Source of the DNA: Flaccisagitta enflata
Lineage: Eukaryota; Chaetognatha; Sagittoidea; Aphragmophora
NCBI GenBank assembly: GCA_965153355.1
Contig: OZ231127.1
Coordinates: 91,884,001 to 91,948,000, forward strand
Length of the DNA: 64,000 nt
Reading direction: 5' to 3'
Part shown: positions 21,121 to 33,259 of the stretch, in pieces
How positions within the stretch are numbered: position 1 is the stretch's first letter
Layout: the number at the start of each line of letters is the position of its first letter
Position numbers and translations under genes: made by a program
The notes under the pieces: generated by a model
Database searches by the model: none
What the model was told of the DNA's origin: nothing
The model's input: only the letters and a program-made list of their open reading frames with translations

Positions 21121-22330
21121 CCCAGTTCCACATCGACAAGCTGAACAAGATTTACCCACCAATCCAGTTTGGCTCACCCACAAACCCTACAGTGACAAAA
21201 TCAACACCGTTTTGTTGAGTTTTGGCGAAAAAAGTGCTTTAATTTGAGAATGGGAAAACATCGATTATTGCATACAATCAGTCCTCTTAGCCCTAAATTC
21301 AACAGATCAACTCTCTCAGGTCTCTAATCACCCCTGTTGGGCCTTATTAGCTTTATCGAGGAGAACAAATAAGAGTTCCAGTGTGCTGTTAATGACTGTT
21401 CCTGGGCCATCTACCATATCTTTCATCTAGGGATGGCAGGTTTGATGAGCTGAAGTAGTTAGAGCAGTAGCAGGATAGTGGTCCTAAAGGTGGAAAGGAG
21501 ATATCTAAAAATCCTATATCACTTATCAGGAAAATTTTGTCAAAAAAGGCTCAATTATTGAACAGAAACTGGGTTTAAAAGTTCCTTTGTTGCCGATTCT
21601 TCCTTCTGAAACTGTCTTGCTGCGCAGCAGTTTTTATGCTTATTTGCCATGAAAACATGCGGTAGAAGGGGAGCGCAGCAGAGAAAATATTTTTTGAAAC
21701 AATTTGCAGACAGTATTTGGTATGTGTGAACCAAGCGGAACCAAAATATATTGAGACCTTAGTATGTTTGGCTGTTTCTATGGATTTTATTTCTTGATTT
21801 TCATCCCCTTTTTAACATTTCCTGATTGTCTGAAGTATTTTCTGGTATACCTCTGCATATCTATTCATAAATAATAAATTAAATATTGCTAAATAACAAG
21901 TAGACACCAGTTAAGCTATGTTTATCAAACTTATTTTGGCATGAAGAAACATTTCTTTGACGATCAATTTCAATAACTTGAACAAGTTATGTTTCCGCTT
22001 ACTACCAAAGGGCATCAGAGCTTTTATCTGGGATTATAAGGCCTGATCTAAAGTCTTGATAGGAGGACTGACATTAGGCCCGAGAGATTAGATTTTAATT
22101 AGGGAAAGGCTGAATTGAGGGCAGGATAGGCTGACTTAAGCCGATTTGATGTCCAAGAAGGTGAATTAGAGGCCTACAAAAGCTGATTTAAGATCTGGAA
22201 GTAGAGTTGTTTGAACTCACTAAAATGGGACCATTCTAGAGACAGTAACTTTGTTTGTCTAGGAGCAGCACATTTTCAAAGTATATGCTTTTTTGAGGTG
22301 GAAAGATTTTATTTGTGAAGATAGTACACC
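21121..22330. other. Non-coding stretch with a partner sequence at 25.45 kb
   Basis: The segment at about 21,190-21,272 (gtgacaaaatcaacaccgtt, then catcgattattgca) recurs at 25,458-25,520. The ctcacccacaaaccc phrase just before it recurs at about 24,690. The rest has no supported feature. Confidence 0.5.
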
Positions 22331-22339
22331 CAGCTTTGT

Positions 22340-22475
22340 CCATCCTTCGGTTGGTTCGACATTTAAATGTTTTGATCTCACTGCTCCTACCCAAATGCCC
22401 CAGTGACCTTCTCTATCACTGCCCCTACCCACCTGCACGAGACTAGGGTTGCTGTGTATCTGGCCTTGTTTCTGT
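22340..22475 (+). repeat. Copy of the 190-bp dispersed repeat
   Basis: Contains tcactgctcctacccaaatg, cactgcccctacccacctgcac and tgtgtatctggccttgtt in the canonical order. The 5' part is diverged. Confidence 0.6.
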
Positions 22476-22479
22476 ACAA

Positions 22480-23360
22480 CTTTTGGTCTTTCGCCATGCA
22501 AAGCTAATATCATCAACATGTAAAGTGCAGATTCCAAAACTAAAATGCAGCAGAATTTTTCTACCTTGGCTGTTGCACATGAAATATGCTTTGAGAACTG
22601 CAATACCCCATCTAAAGAAAGACAATGAAACAATAACTGTCTACAATTAGAACTATCAAAGTTTTTAAATAAATGCATGGAAGGTACTAGAAATACTCTG
22701 TGTGTAAATTGGCATGGTGCGCAAAAAGCAGGATTTTCAGAGTCACAATGTTAGCTGTTTTGGCAAGATAGGAAGTTGTCATTCAGCAACTCTTTTCCGG
22801 CACTATCCCCTTTCATACTCATTCTATGGTTCACCCTCAATGCAAAACTAACACCTAACTCTCACCAAGCAATCTATACTGAGTGACTTTATTTGTATTT
22901 TATTTGTATTTTGATGATAACTGAGGCCCTAAACTGTGTTGATGAAAAATAAGTACAAAAATAGGAGTTTAATCTTGCACAAATGAACAATAAAAACACA
23001 TCAATATGAAAAATATATGCAATGGTTAGTAGCTTGCCACCTGAAAGCCAAAAACAAAATTTCATACACTCCACTCGGTCGCAGACGGGTGGGCAGAGGC
23101 AGTAACGCAAAAACCACCCAATTCAAAAAAAGCATTACAGAGAGATATACACACAGATGGACAAATGGATTAAAAAGCGACTGAGTAGTTAAGTCCTACA
23201 GCTTGTGATTATAATGGAAAAAAGATGATTGTATAGAAAACAAAGCCAGATACACAGCAATCCAGTCGCTTTGCCAAATCCTGCTTTATCAGCTAGAATA
23301 ATGGAGATTGGCTAAAGGCCACTGCCTAAATGTCGCTGTTTGTTACTGATTTGTGTATAG
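22480..23360. other. Non-coding stretch
   Basis: AT-rich. A short cggtcgcagacgggtgggcagaggc phrase near 23,075-23,100 resembles part of the 190-bp repeat on the minus strand. No genes recognised. Confidence 0.45.
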
Positions 23361-23369
23361 CAGCTTTAT

Positions 23370-24715
23370 AGCCACCCACCTGCTAACCCACCCACCAACC
23401 TTTGCCCACTCACAACAATCCACCCACCTTTGCCGTCCCACGCACTAACCAACCCACCCACCTTTGCCAACCCACCCACTAACCAACCCACTCACCTTTG
23501 CCAACCCACCCATCAACGCATCTATGCCCACCCACCCATTTTTGCCCACGCATCCAGCAACCCACCCACCTTTGCCCACCCACCCACCTTTGCCCACCCA
23601 CCCATCAACACACCCACCCTTGCCTACCCACCCACACACCAACCAGCCCTTGCCCACCCACCCACACATTAACCAACCCTTACCCACCCACCAACCCACC
23701 CTTGCCCAGCCACCCACCAACCCACCCACCCTTGCCCAACCACCCAATAACCAACCCACCCACCTTTGCCCCACCCACCTTCGCCCACCTATCCACCCAC
23801 CTTTATCCACCTACACCCATCTTTATCCACCTACCCAACCTGCCCAACCACCTTACCTTGCCTACCCACCCACGCCTACCCACCCACCAACCCACCCATC
23901 CTTGCCCACCAACCCACCCATCCACTAACCCAGCCTTGCCCACACACCTTTGCTTACCCACCCACCAATCAATCCACCCACCTTTGCCTTCCCACCCACT
24001 AACCAACCCACCCACCCACTAACCAACCCACCCACCTTTGCCCCCCACCAAGCCACCCACCTTTGCACACCCAGCCATCTTAGTCCACCCACCAACTAAC
24101 CAACCCACGCCTGCCCACCCACCCTCAAACCAACCCAACCACTTCTACCCACCTACCCACTTCTACTCACCCACCTTGGCCCACCCACCCACCAACAAAC
24201 CCACCCACAGTTTCCCACCCACCAACCAGCCCACATTTGCCCAACCACCGACCAACCAACCCACCCACCAAACCACCCACCCACCAAACCACCCACCCAC
24301 TTATCCACCAAACCACCCACCCACCTTTGCCCACCCACCAACCCACCCACCAACCCACCTCTGCCCAACCCACCCATATTTGCCCAACCCAAGACCAACC
24401 CACCCACCCTTGCCCAACCACCAACCAACCTTTGCCCAACCACCAACCAACCTTTGCCCAACCACCAACCCATCTTTGCCCAACCACCAACCCATCTTTG
24501 CCCAACCACCAACCCACCTTTGCCCAACCACCAACCCACCTATGCCCAACCACCAACCCACCTATGCCAACCCACCTATGCCAACCCACCCCCTAAACCG
24601 CCTATGCCAACCCACCCTCTAAACCATCTATGCCCACCCACCAACCCAAATATGCCCACTGACTAACCCATCTTTGCCTATCCACCTCTTGGCTCACCCA
24701 CAAACCCAACACGGT
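23370..24715. repeat. 1.35-kb CCCACCCACCTTTGCC minisatellite
   Basis: Long array of 4-bp CCCA/CCAA subunits punctuated by tttgcc or cttgcc, giving higher-order units of about 14-30 bases. Open frames rich in Pro-Thr-His (plus) or Gly-Trp-Val (minus) come from this repeat and are not genes. Confidence 0.95.
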
Positions 24716-24859
24716 TCCAAGACTTAGTATTAGACATTTGCAATACAAACCTTAATTTTTCATGTCAAATATGAGGGTAAGTCATCCAAGGATCACACAT
24801 GGTCAGCGGTACCTGATGCCCTGCTTGGAGTGATTAGCTGAAGAAGTGGAGTGAAAGCA

Positions 24860-25236
24860 GGGCAGCGGCCCCAAAGAGCCGATGTCCTGTAGGACACAGG
24901 GGTGAATTTCCATACATCCTGAGCAATTATCCATAATATTCAATGAGAACTTTGCATTTTTTCAATTTCTTGTCATTTTGCTATATTTTTTAATAGGAAT
25001 TAAACATTATTATCAGTTCTTATCAATTTTCCATGTTATTTAATGGGAAACCTGCACTTTGTTTTTTCGTTAATTTTCCATGTTATTCAATGGGAAATTT
25101 GCATTTTATCAATTTTCCATGTTTTTCAATAGGAATTTTAGGCTTGAGAAGCTTGGGGGGGACAGACGGACGGACGGACTTATGGAAATTCACCCCTGTG
25201 TCCTACAGGACATCGGCCCTTTGGGGCCGCTGCCCA
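24860..25236. mobile_element. Inverted-repeat element, copy 6 (unrelated filling)
   Basis: Left terminus 24,860-24,912 and right terminus 25,182-25,236 are nearly perfect inverted copies (ggcagcggcccc..aag, tcctgtaggacacagggg). The filling is AT-rich with four tttccatgttattcaatggg phrases instead of the GC minisatellite. The preceding 85-base module (24,781-24,860) matches 17,590-17,670. Confidence 0.75.
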
Positions 25237-25239
25237 AAA

Positions 25240-27170
25240 AGGGTGTATTTTGACCTCATTGTCATAGAAGTTATTTAGCTGCACTTTTGATGTATCATTG
25301 CATTCAGGGGCTTAAACCTTGCACCCAGAATGAATTGCCATTCTATGAACTATATCAAGAGTTGTGTAATAGATCACTAACTCAATTTTTTAAAAAACCA
25401 ATATGATTAAACCATAAATGATTCTATTACCAGAAAATATAGGAATCTTGGAACGGGGAGTGACAAAATCAACACCGTTTTGGTGTTTCGCTTTAATTTG
25501 TAACATCGATTATTGCAAAGAAAAGGCTAAAAACTATGGACAAGGGTCAATGTTCTGGGTAATTTTCCCAACCTAGATGCACAATGGGATCATCAAAATA
25601 TCAAGTTGTCAAGGTTATCAAACTAACGGCTGGAATACAGCCCCGGAGCGTAGCGGCCACTCTGCTAGTATAAAATCTGAAGACAAAAATGTCGCCCTGG
25701 CATCGCTACCATGACAAAATACTTGAAAATATCCCAACAACGACAATATATCTCAACTTATGTTTAATGACTGTTTAAAGCAGCATTAAGTCAATTAGGT
25801 CAGAATAGAAAATATGGGTATTGGACTAATCTATAAAAGAATTTTTTTTCAAATTTTATCAAATTCTATTTCATTCTTTTATCCAAGCCATTTTGATTGA
25901 AGATACATAGCATTAGATAAAATGTCAGTTAACTGCATTGTAATCCTGAAGAAAATTATTCCAGTTGCATTATCCACCAATTTGATAAGCTATTAAATGA
26001 AATAAATCAAAGTTCACCATGAACAAACCGAGAAAAATAATAGATTTAGTGTACTTTATCAGAACTCACAATTCTCAACCTGGAGACACAGACTTGAATG
26101 AAACGACCAAGGAAAAACCATGAAACATATTCCAAGAGCCAAGTAGATAAAGAGACAGATCAGAGTTTCTCAGAATGAACCTCAAAAAAACCACAACAAA
26201 TTCGACTCATTTCCTTTTAGATTACACATCAAGTTTCATAGTATGCATTGATAATGGCTCCTTATTATGAACATAGCTAATTCCTTTAGATCTCCTTAAG
26301 AAAATAGCTATGTATTTAATAACAGACGCCGCATAGTATGGACATGATATGTGCAATCATCAGTGAGTCTAATAAAAGTACACAGCTCTGGATTTTGCAC
26401 AGCTGCATGGTGAAGTATTCAACCATAATAAACATTAATCAAGATAAAGAGGTTTTATCAATATTTATCAATAAAATTCTCATGTTATAAAACTAGTAAA
26501 TACAAAAATTCATAATAGATGAATCATTTAGGTGAAAAGCAAAATGATCCTATCATTCATGTTTTAATTCTTCCATGCATATCGATAATATATTATCTCA
26601 ACTTTATGCTGCTTTGTACCTGAAACATTTTTGACACAGTTAAGCTTCCCTAGAGCGCATATCAAGGGGGTGCCCAAGAGTGATAATGAAACTGCCATAT
26701 TGCCAATACAGAAATAATAATGAAATCTTAGGTGAGGCGTAGAAATCAATGCCCTAAAAAAAACTAAATAGGGGCTGCGCTGTAGCAGTGCAAAATACCT
26801 AACATGATGGACACCCTATGAACAAGGTAGCACACGTCTAAAAAACATCCTTTTAAAAATCGATTATGATACTAGGGCGTAAAAAGTTAGCACAAACATG
26901 GAAGCATAAAATAAATGAAATGCAAAGCATAGCTAGATAAATACAATTATAATTGTGGTTTTTGAATACTACAGGGATACTTAAGCTAAACTTTAATCAT
27001 CTGAATAAATAACATTATGTTTTACAAATCTATGTTTGTGTCAATTTTTTGGCACACCCAGATAAAGTAGAAAGGCCCTTAAGGGGAGGGGAGATTTTTT
27101 TGAGAATGCAGAAAAAGTGTTTTAACCAAATGAGAATAAGTAGGACGCAATATATTCGTTAGAGGAGAGA
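25240..27170. other. Non-coding stretch
   Basis: AT-rich. Apart from the 25,458-25,520 phrase shared with 21.2 kb, no feature is supported. Confidence 0.5.
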
Positions 27171-27419
27171 TTTATCCACAAACTACAGGCGTTGATACTT
27201 TTCTATGGCCGGCATGCAGAAGAACAGGAGAGGCAAGAGTTGTCATTGTTGTTGTTTGCCCCATCAGTTGGAAGGTGAGGGAGGAGGTGGCGCCAGAGGC
27301 GGGCAAGATGCGAGTGAGGAAGAACCGATCAAAGAACCGATTGAAGAATTGATCAAACTGACACAGGTGGAGGTAGAGTTTCAAGGACATGGTTGATGTA
27401 GGAGTCATCAGCAGATGCG

Positions 27420-27614
27420 CTGCGTGGCGTCGAGGGGCAGATTTCCGAAGAAAAGTTGTTAGGCATCAGGATACCGAGTTCTTTCTGGCGTGGGACCAGC
27501 CATGGGAGGCGCATCCGGACCTCCACCAACAGCACCATCCATAAGACGACCGTCGACCACCATCACCTCCGCCAGCATTGCCGTTCTCCAATTAATCACC
27601 CGATCGAAAACCAC
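27420..27614 (-). pseudogene. G3BP/Rasputin-like RRM segment, broken; or last exon of the minus-strand gene
   Basis: On the minus strand the acceptor TTTTTGTTTAG precedes 27,614. A frame entered in phase 0 stays open for 51 codons to a TAA (27,461-27,459). The residues before the stop (PPMAGPTPERTRYPDA) and in frame after it (QLFFGNLPLDATQ) resemble the linker and first strand of the RRM in G3BP/Rasputin stress-granule proteins, including an RNP2-like LFFGNL. A Gly/Arg-rich stretch in another frame just upstream is also G3BP-like, implying a frameshift. Alternatively the TAA is real and this is the final exon after 33,485-33,656, whose exit phase (0) fits. The two readings are not resolved. 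Confidence 0.4.
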
Positions 27615-28062
27615 CTAAACAAAAATTGAACAAAATTTTCAAGAAAATATAAAATCTTTAGGAAATTTAGGCAATCTCTGATTAAGGACTAAAGGAATGT
27701 TTAAATGATATTGTTTGCAATTAAATACAGACAACATAAAACAGGATTCCAATTTCATGATTTATCAGCATAAAATTTTTAGTAACAGATAACTAAAATA
27801 AACGGAAATTGTTTGCTTGATTTTGGCAGGAATATGAAAAACATGTGACGTGCAGTCACCATATTGTTGCAGACAGGGACGGACGAACCGACATGCGTAC
27901 ACGCTTTTCTTTTTATACAAATGTTCACAGTTTTGGCCAAAAAATGAAAACATTTTAAGATCGTGCTGAACCTCAAATTCAAAGATGACATAGCATCTTG
28001 AAAAAAAAAAATAGTAAAATAAGATGAAATGCCTTATAAAAAGTTGATATCATAATAATGAT

Positions 28063-28119
28063 TTTTGGGCAGCGGCTCCAAAAGGCCCATGTCCTGTAGG
28101 ACACAGGGGTGAATTTCCT
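28063..28119 (+). repeat. Solo terminus of the inverted-repeat element family
   Basis: gggcagcggctccaaaaggc followed by cctgtaggacacaggggtga matches the left ends at 24,860 and 17,671. A short cctctaaggcctctaag stretch follows, but no right terminus is found. Confidence 0.65.
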
Positions 28120-28689
28120 TATGTTCGTCCATCCGTCTGTACATCTGTACGTCTGTACATCCCCCCTTAAAGGCCTCTAAGGCCTCTAAGACCCAAATCT
28201 GGCTTTTTCACGCCTGAAATGGGCCCTAAGGGGCCCAAATTTTTGATTAACTAGAAATAAATTTTAATGATTAAAAATGACCTAAAATGAACTGAAAAGA
28301 CCCAACTTGACTTGAATTCTCATAATTGTTAGAAATACCAACCTATTATTATAATACAATACTATCCTCACAAATGAAATCTTTCCACTTAAAAACAAGC
28401 ATCAACTTTGAAAATGTGTTGTTCCTAAATAAAATTCCTGATCCCAGATTGGACCCATTTTGATAGAGCGGGTTGTAGGACGGACAGGTATATGGACATA
28501 AGAACCAATGGACGGACTGATGGACCAATAAGTGGCTATTGGAGTAGCGTGTCTGCGACAAAAATGAACAATAATCAATATTGTTTAAATGATAACAAAA
28601 CATGCTAATCCTAGTTACATATTACTAAACCAGACTTCAGATTTGATTTGAATTTTGCAGGGCCAATCAATTGATATCCTTTGCTTGTA

Positions 28690-28890
28690 TACCAAATTGA
28701 AACAAGGCCGGATACACGGCTACCAAAGTCGCGTGCGAGTGGGCAGGGGCCATATTTGAGATCACTAGACCATTTGGGCAGGAGCAGTGAGGTCAAAGAA
28801 AAAAAATCTTGAAAAAAAAGTAAAGTGTTACCAACCAACCAACCAACCGACGGACAAAGCGGGTTGTAGAGTCGCATAGCACGCAACTAA
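28690..28890 (-). repeat. Copy of the 190-bp dispersed repeat
   Basis: Reverse complement carries all landmarks: agtcgc...gcgactctacaaccc, gtcggttggttggttgg, tcactgctcctgcccaaatg, gcccctgcccactcgcacg, and gtgtatccggccttgtt. It abuts the 3' end of the inverted 19-bp-array element at 28,893. Confidence 0.8.
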
Positions 28891-28892
28891 AA

Positions 28893-31177
28893 AGATTCAA
28901 AATTACAATTCCCGACTGGGGACTACGTTTTGAAGCTTTTTTGTTGCATAAACGCAACTCAAGAAGATACATGACAAGACAATTAAAAAAAAAAACATTC
29001 AATAATGTTTTAATGATGACAAAACTTGATAATGATAACAATAGTGGATGATGATGATGACAGAAATGAATGACAATGACAATGGCAACAACAAAAATTT
29101 CAAAAAAAAAAATTTCCAAGAATTTAAAAAAAAAAAAATTTCCAAGAATCTAAAAAAAAAAAAAATTCAAAATAATTTTCAAAATGATTTCTAAAAAAGT
29201 TTTCCAAAGAATTTTCAAAAAAATTTTTTTTTTAAATTTTAGAACTATTTCAAAAATCTCGGAAAATTTAAAAAGATTTTTAAATGAATAAGGAATAAAA
29301 AAATTCAAAAATTTTAAAAAATCTAGAAAAAAAGCTTCAAAATTAACTCAAGAACTCAAGAAGATACACACCAAGACAGCAATTTCAAGAAAAAAATAAA
29401 AAAATAACAAATATTGTTTTAATGATGACAACACTTGATAATGATAAAAATAGTGGATGATGATGACGACAACAATGAATGATAATGACAACAAAAATCT
29501 AAGAAAAAAATGTTTATAAAATTTTCAAAAAAAAAAAAATAAGATTTCAAAAAAATTTTTCAAAAAAAATTTTCAAAAAATTTTCAAAAAATTTCAAAAA
29601 AAAGTTTTCAAAAAATTTCAAAAAATCTCAAAAAAATTTTCAAAAAAATTTAGTAGTTGAAGATGATGACAGTAATCGATGATCATAACAGTAGATGAAG
29701 ATGATGACAGTAGATGAAGATGATGACAGTAGATGAAGAGAATGACAGTAGATGAAGATGACGACAGTAGATGAAGATGACGACAGTAGATGAAGATGAC
29801 GACAGTAGATGAAGATGACGACGGTAGATGAAGATGACGACGGTAGATGAAGATGACGACGGTAGATGAAGATGACGACGGTAGATGAAGATGACGACAG
29901 TGGTTGAAGATGATGACAGTGGTTGAAGATGATGACAGTGGTTGAAGATGATGACAGTGGTTGAAGATGATGACAGTGGTTGAAGATGATGACAGTGGTT
30001 GAAGATGATGACAGTGGTTGAAGATGATGACAGTGGTTGAAGATGATGACAGTGGTTGAAGATGATGACAGTGGTTGAAGATGATGACAGTGGTTGAAGA
30101 TGATGACAGTGGTTGAAGATGATGACAGTGGTTGAAGATGATGACAGTGGTTGAAGATGATGACAGTGGTTGAAGATGATGACAGTGGTTGAAGATGATG
30201 ACAGTGGTTGAAGATGATGACAGTGGTTGAAGATGATGACAGTGGTTGAAGATGATGACAGTGGTTGAAGATGATGACAGTGGTTGAAGATGATGACAGT
30301 GGTTGAAGATGATGACAGTGGTTGAAGATGATGACAGTGGTTGAAGATGATGACAGTGGTTGAAGATGATGACAGTGGTTGAAGATGATGACAGTAGTTG
30401 AAGATGAATCTTGAAATCCAAGTAAAAGAATTCAACTCCAATCCTCGCCTAAGTCCTAGTAACATATTACTACATTAATAAGCTAATATCTTATAAACCA
30501 GACTTCAGATTTAATTCGAATTTTGCAGGGGCAGTTCAATTAATATCCTTTACTTGTATACTAAATTAAACAAGAATTCACATAACTTTGCTACCCTTTG
30601 CCAATGCAAACTGCCTAAGTCATAGTAACATATTACTACATGAATAAGCTAATATCTCATAAACCAGACTTCAGATTTAATTCGAATTTTGCAGCGGTTA
30701 TTTATTTACTACCCTCTACTTGTGTACCAAATTAGAAAAAAATTCACATACTTTTACTACCCTTTGCCTATGTAAATTGCCAAAGTCCTAGCAACATACT
30801 ACTACATAAATAAGCTAATATCTCATAAACCAGACTTCAGATTTAATTCGAATTTTGCAGGGGTTGTTTATTTACTACCCTCTACTTGTATACCAAATTG
30901 AAAAAAAAATCATAAACTTTTACTACCCTTTACCTATATAAACCAGCCAAGTCCCAGCTAAATATTACTACAAAAATAATAAGCAAAGGGTAGTAAAAGT
31001 TTATGAATTTTTCTGAAAATTGGTACACAAGCTCCTATTGACATAAAAATAACACTGGTTAAGTTTCATGAACTTCTGAAGTCTGGATCAAAAGATATGA
31101 GAAGGTTTTACACAGACACAGACAGACTAGCACAAACAGGCTATCTCATAGTCCACCGACAAAAACTGTTCGTCGGG
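28893..31177 (-). mobile_element. Second copy of the 19-bp-array element (inverted)
   Basis: Read on the minus strand it begins CCCGACGAACAG (31,177). It continues through roughly 166-bp direct repeats (30,450-31,050; tactaccc phrases), the 19-bp array (29,683-30,408) and A/T-rich spacers, then ends in a degraded hairpin (28,893-28,950). This is the order seen at 5816-7409. It is longer mainly because the array and T-rich spacer are larger; an internal partial repeat of the 3' part is visible near 29,330-29,480. No matching 8-bp target duplication was found. Confidence 0.65.
29683..30408 (-). repeat. 19-bp minisatellite array
   Basis: About 38 units (plus-strand form atgatgacagtggttgaag). 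At the 29.7-29.9 kb end a block of variant units (atgacgac.gtagatgaag) shows local homogenisation. The two long open frames across it are artefacts of a stop-free 19-bp unit. Confidence 0.95.
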
Positions 31178-31208
31178 GACAAAAAAATGAAAAAAAAAGT
31201 AAAAAATT

Positions 31209-32260
31209 TTAAAACCATTTTAAAGTTGAAGATGATGACAGTAGTTGAAGATGATGACAGTAGTTGAAGATGATGACAGTAGTTGAAAATGATGACAGTA
31301 GTTGAAAATGATGACAGTAGTTGAAAATGATGACAGTAGTTGAAAATGATGACAGTAGTTGAAAATGATGACAGAAGTTGAAAATGATGACAGTAGTTGA
31401 AAATGATGACAGTAGTTGAAAATGATGACAGTAGTTGAAAATGATGACAGTAGTTGAAAATGATGACAGTAGTTGAAAATGATGACAGTAGTTGAAAATG
31501 ATGACAGTAGTTGAAAATGATGACAGTAGTTGAAGATGATGACAGTAGTTGAAAATGATGACAGTTGAAGATGATGACAGTAGTTGAAGATGATGACAGT
31601 AGTTGAAAATGATGACAGTAGTTGAAAATGATGACAGTAGTTGAAAATGATGACAGTAGTTGAAAATGATGACAGTAGTTGAAAATGATGACAGTAGTTG
31701 AAGATGATGACAGTAGTTGAAGATGATGACAGTAGTTGAAGATGATGACAGTAGTTGAAGATGATGACAGTAGTCGAAGACGATGACAGCAGTCAAAAAT
31801 GATGACATTAGTAGAAGATGATGACAGTAGTCGAAGATGATGACAGTAGTCGAAGATGATGACAGTAGTAGAAGATGATGACAGAAGTCGAAGATGATGA
31901 CAGTAGTCGAAGACAATGACAGTAGTCGAAGACGATGACAGTAGTCGAAGACGATGACAGCAGTCGAAGACGATGACAGCAGTCGAAGACGATGACAGTA
32001 GTCAAAGACGATGACAGTAGTCGAAGACGATGACAGCAGTCGAAGACGATGACAGTAGTTGAAGACGATGACAGCAGTTGAAGATGATGACAGCAGTTGA
32101 AGACGATGACAGCAGTTGAAGACGATGACAGCAGTTGAAGACGATGACAGCAGTTGAAGACGATGACAGCAGTTGAAGACGATGACAGCAGTTGAAGACG
32201 ATGACAGCAGTTGAAGACGATGACAGCAGTTGAAGACGATGACAGCAGTTGAAGATGAAT
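31209..32260 (-). repeat. 19-bp minisatellite array, third locus
   Basis: About 55 units in three blocks: agttgaaaatgatgac (31.2-31.75 kb), agtcgaagatgatgac (31.75-32.05 kb) and agttgaagacgatgac (32.05-32.26 kb). The following 32,260-32,660 resembles the pre-array part of the 5.8-7.4 kb element, so this is a 5'-truncated third copy. Confidence 0.93.
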
Positions 32261-32669
32261 CTAGAAATCCATAATGGCAAACCTAAAGAAAAAAAAATTT
32301 TGAAAAAAAAAATTTGAAAAAAAAAATTCTAATAATCCTAATAATCAACTACTATATAACATATTACTACATAAATATACTAATATCTCATAAACCAGAC
32401 CTCAGATTCAATTCAAATTTTGCAGGGGCTGTTCAATTAACATCCTTTACTTGTATACCAAATCAAAAAAGCTTCAAAATTGCAGTTCAATAAAATATTA
32501 CTACAAAAATAATAGGCGAAAGGTATTTAAAGTTATTAAAGTTTTCTGAAAATTGGTAGACAAGCTCCCATTGACATGAAAAAAACACTGGTAAAAATTC
32601 ATGAACTTCTGAGGCCTGGTTCAGAAGATGTGAGAGTTTTAATCAGAGGAACAAACGAACAAAAAAACA

Positions 32670-32800
32670 AACGAACAGACTACACCCCGCTATGTCGGTC
32701 TGTGTTGGTCGGTGCCCTTTTTACTTTTTTGGCGTTTTTGAGCTTTTTGAGCATACAGCTCCTGCCCAGATGCCCTAGTGACTAGGGACTTTTAGGCTAG
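32670..32800 (+). repeat. Copy of the 190-bp dispersed repeat
   Basis: Contains gactacaccccgct..gtcggtctgtgttggtcgg, then agctcctgcccagatg and agtgac. Only the first two thirds are recognisable. Confidence 0.6.
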
Positions 32801-33259
32801 TAGGCTAGTTGGGTGGTAGGTCGGTATGGCCAGTTAGCATGATAAAATCTTTGCATTTTGAGATATAAAATTCCAAATTTTTTGACAGCATAATGTTCAT
32901 TATGATAGTTATGATAGTTGATGTAACCCCCTTTCATTTGATAGGTCGTACTAGATGATTTCCAAAAGAAATGAAATTTTCATTTTCAAAGTCTGTTACA
33001 AAATTTCAATGGTGGCCTATGATATGATAATTTCTTATCAAAACCATGTGACCTATCAAATGAAAAGGAATTTTAGCAGGATTTATATTCTGCTATCAAA
33101 AAATAAGTCAAACCAACCAAAGAAATTGTTCATGCTAAATAAAGCTAAAAATCGTTTATCAATCATTTTTTTTCAAAAAACGCTTTGGAAAAGATTTTCA
33201 ACATGATGGTTCTTGGTTTGTATACCCATGACCTATGCAAAAATGCAAAAACCTGCTTT

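Noticed and set aside
23430-24666. Pro-Thr-His-rich and Gly-Trp-Val-rich ORFs on both strands
   Set aside because: All derive from the CCCACC minisatellite.
29618-30465. Two long overlapping minus-strand ORFs (260-267 codons), and the similar one at 31,209-31,916
   Set aside because: They translate a 19-bp tandem unit that has no stop in any frame; the 19-residue period is diagnostic of an artefact.
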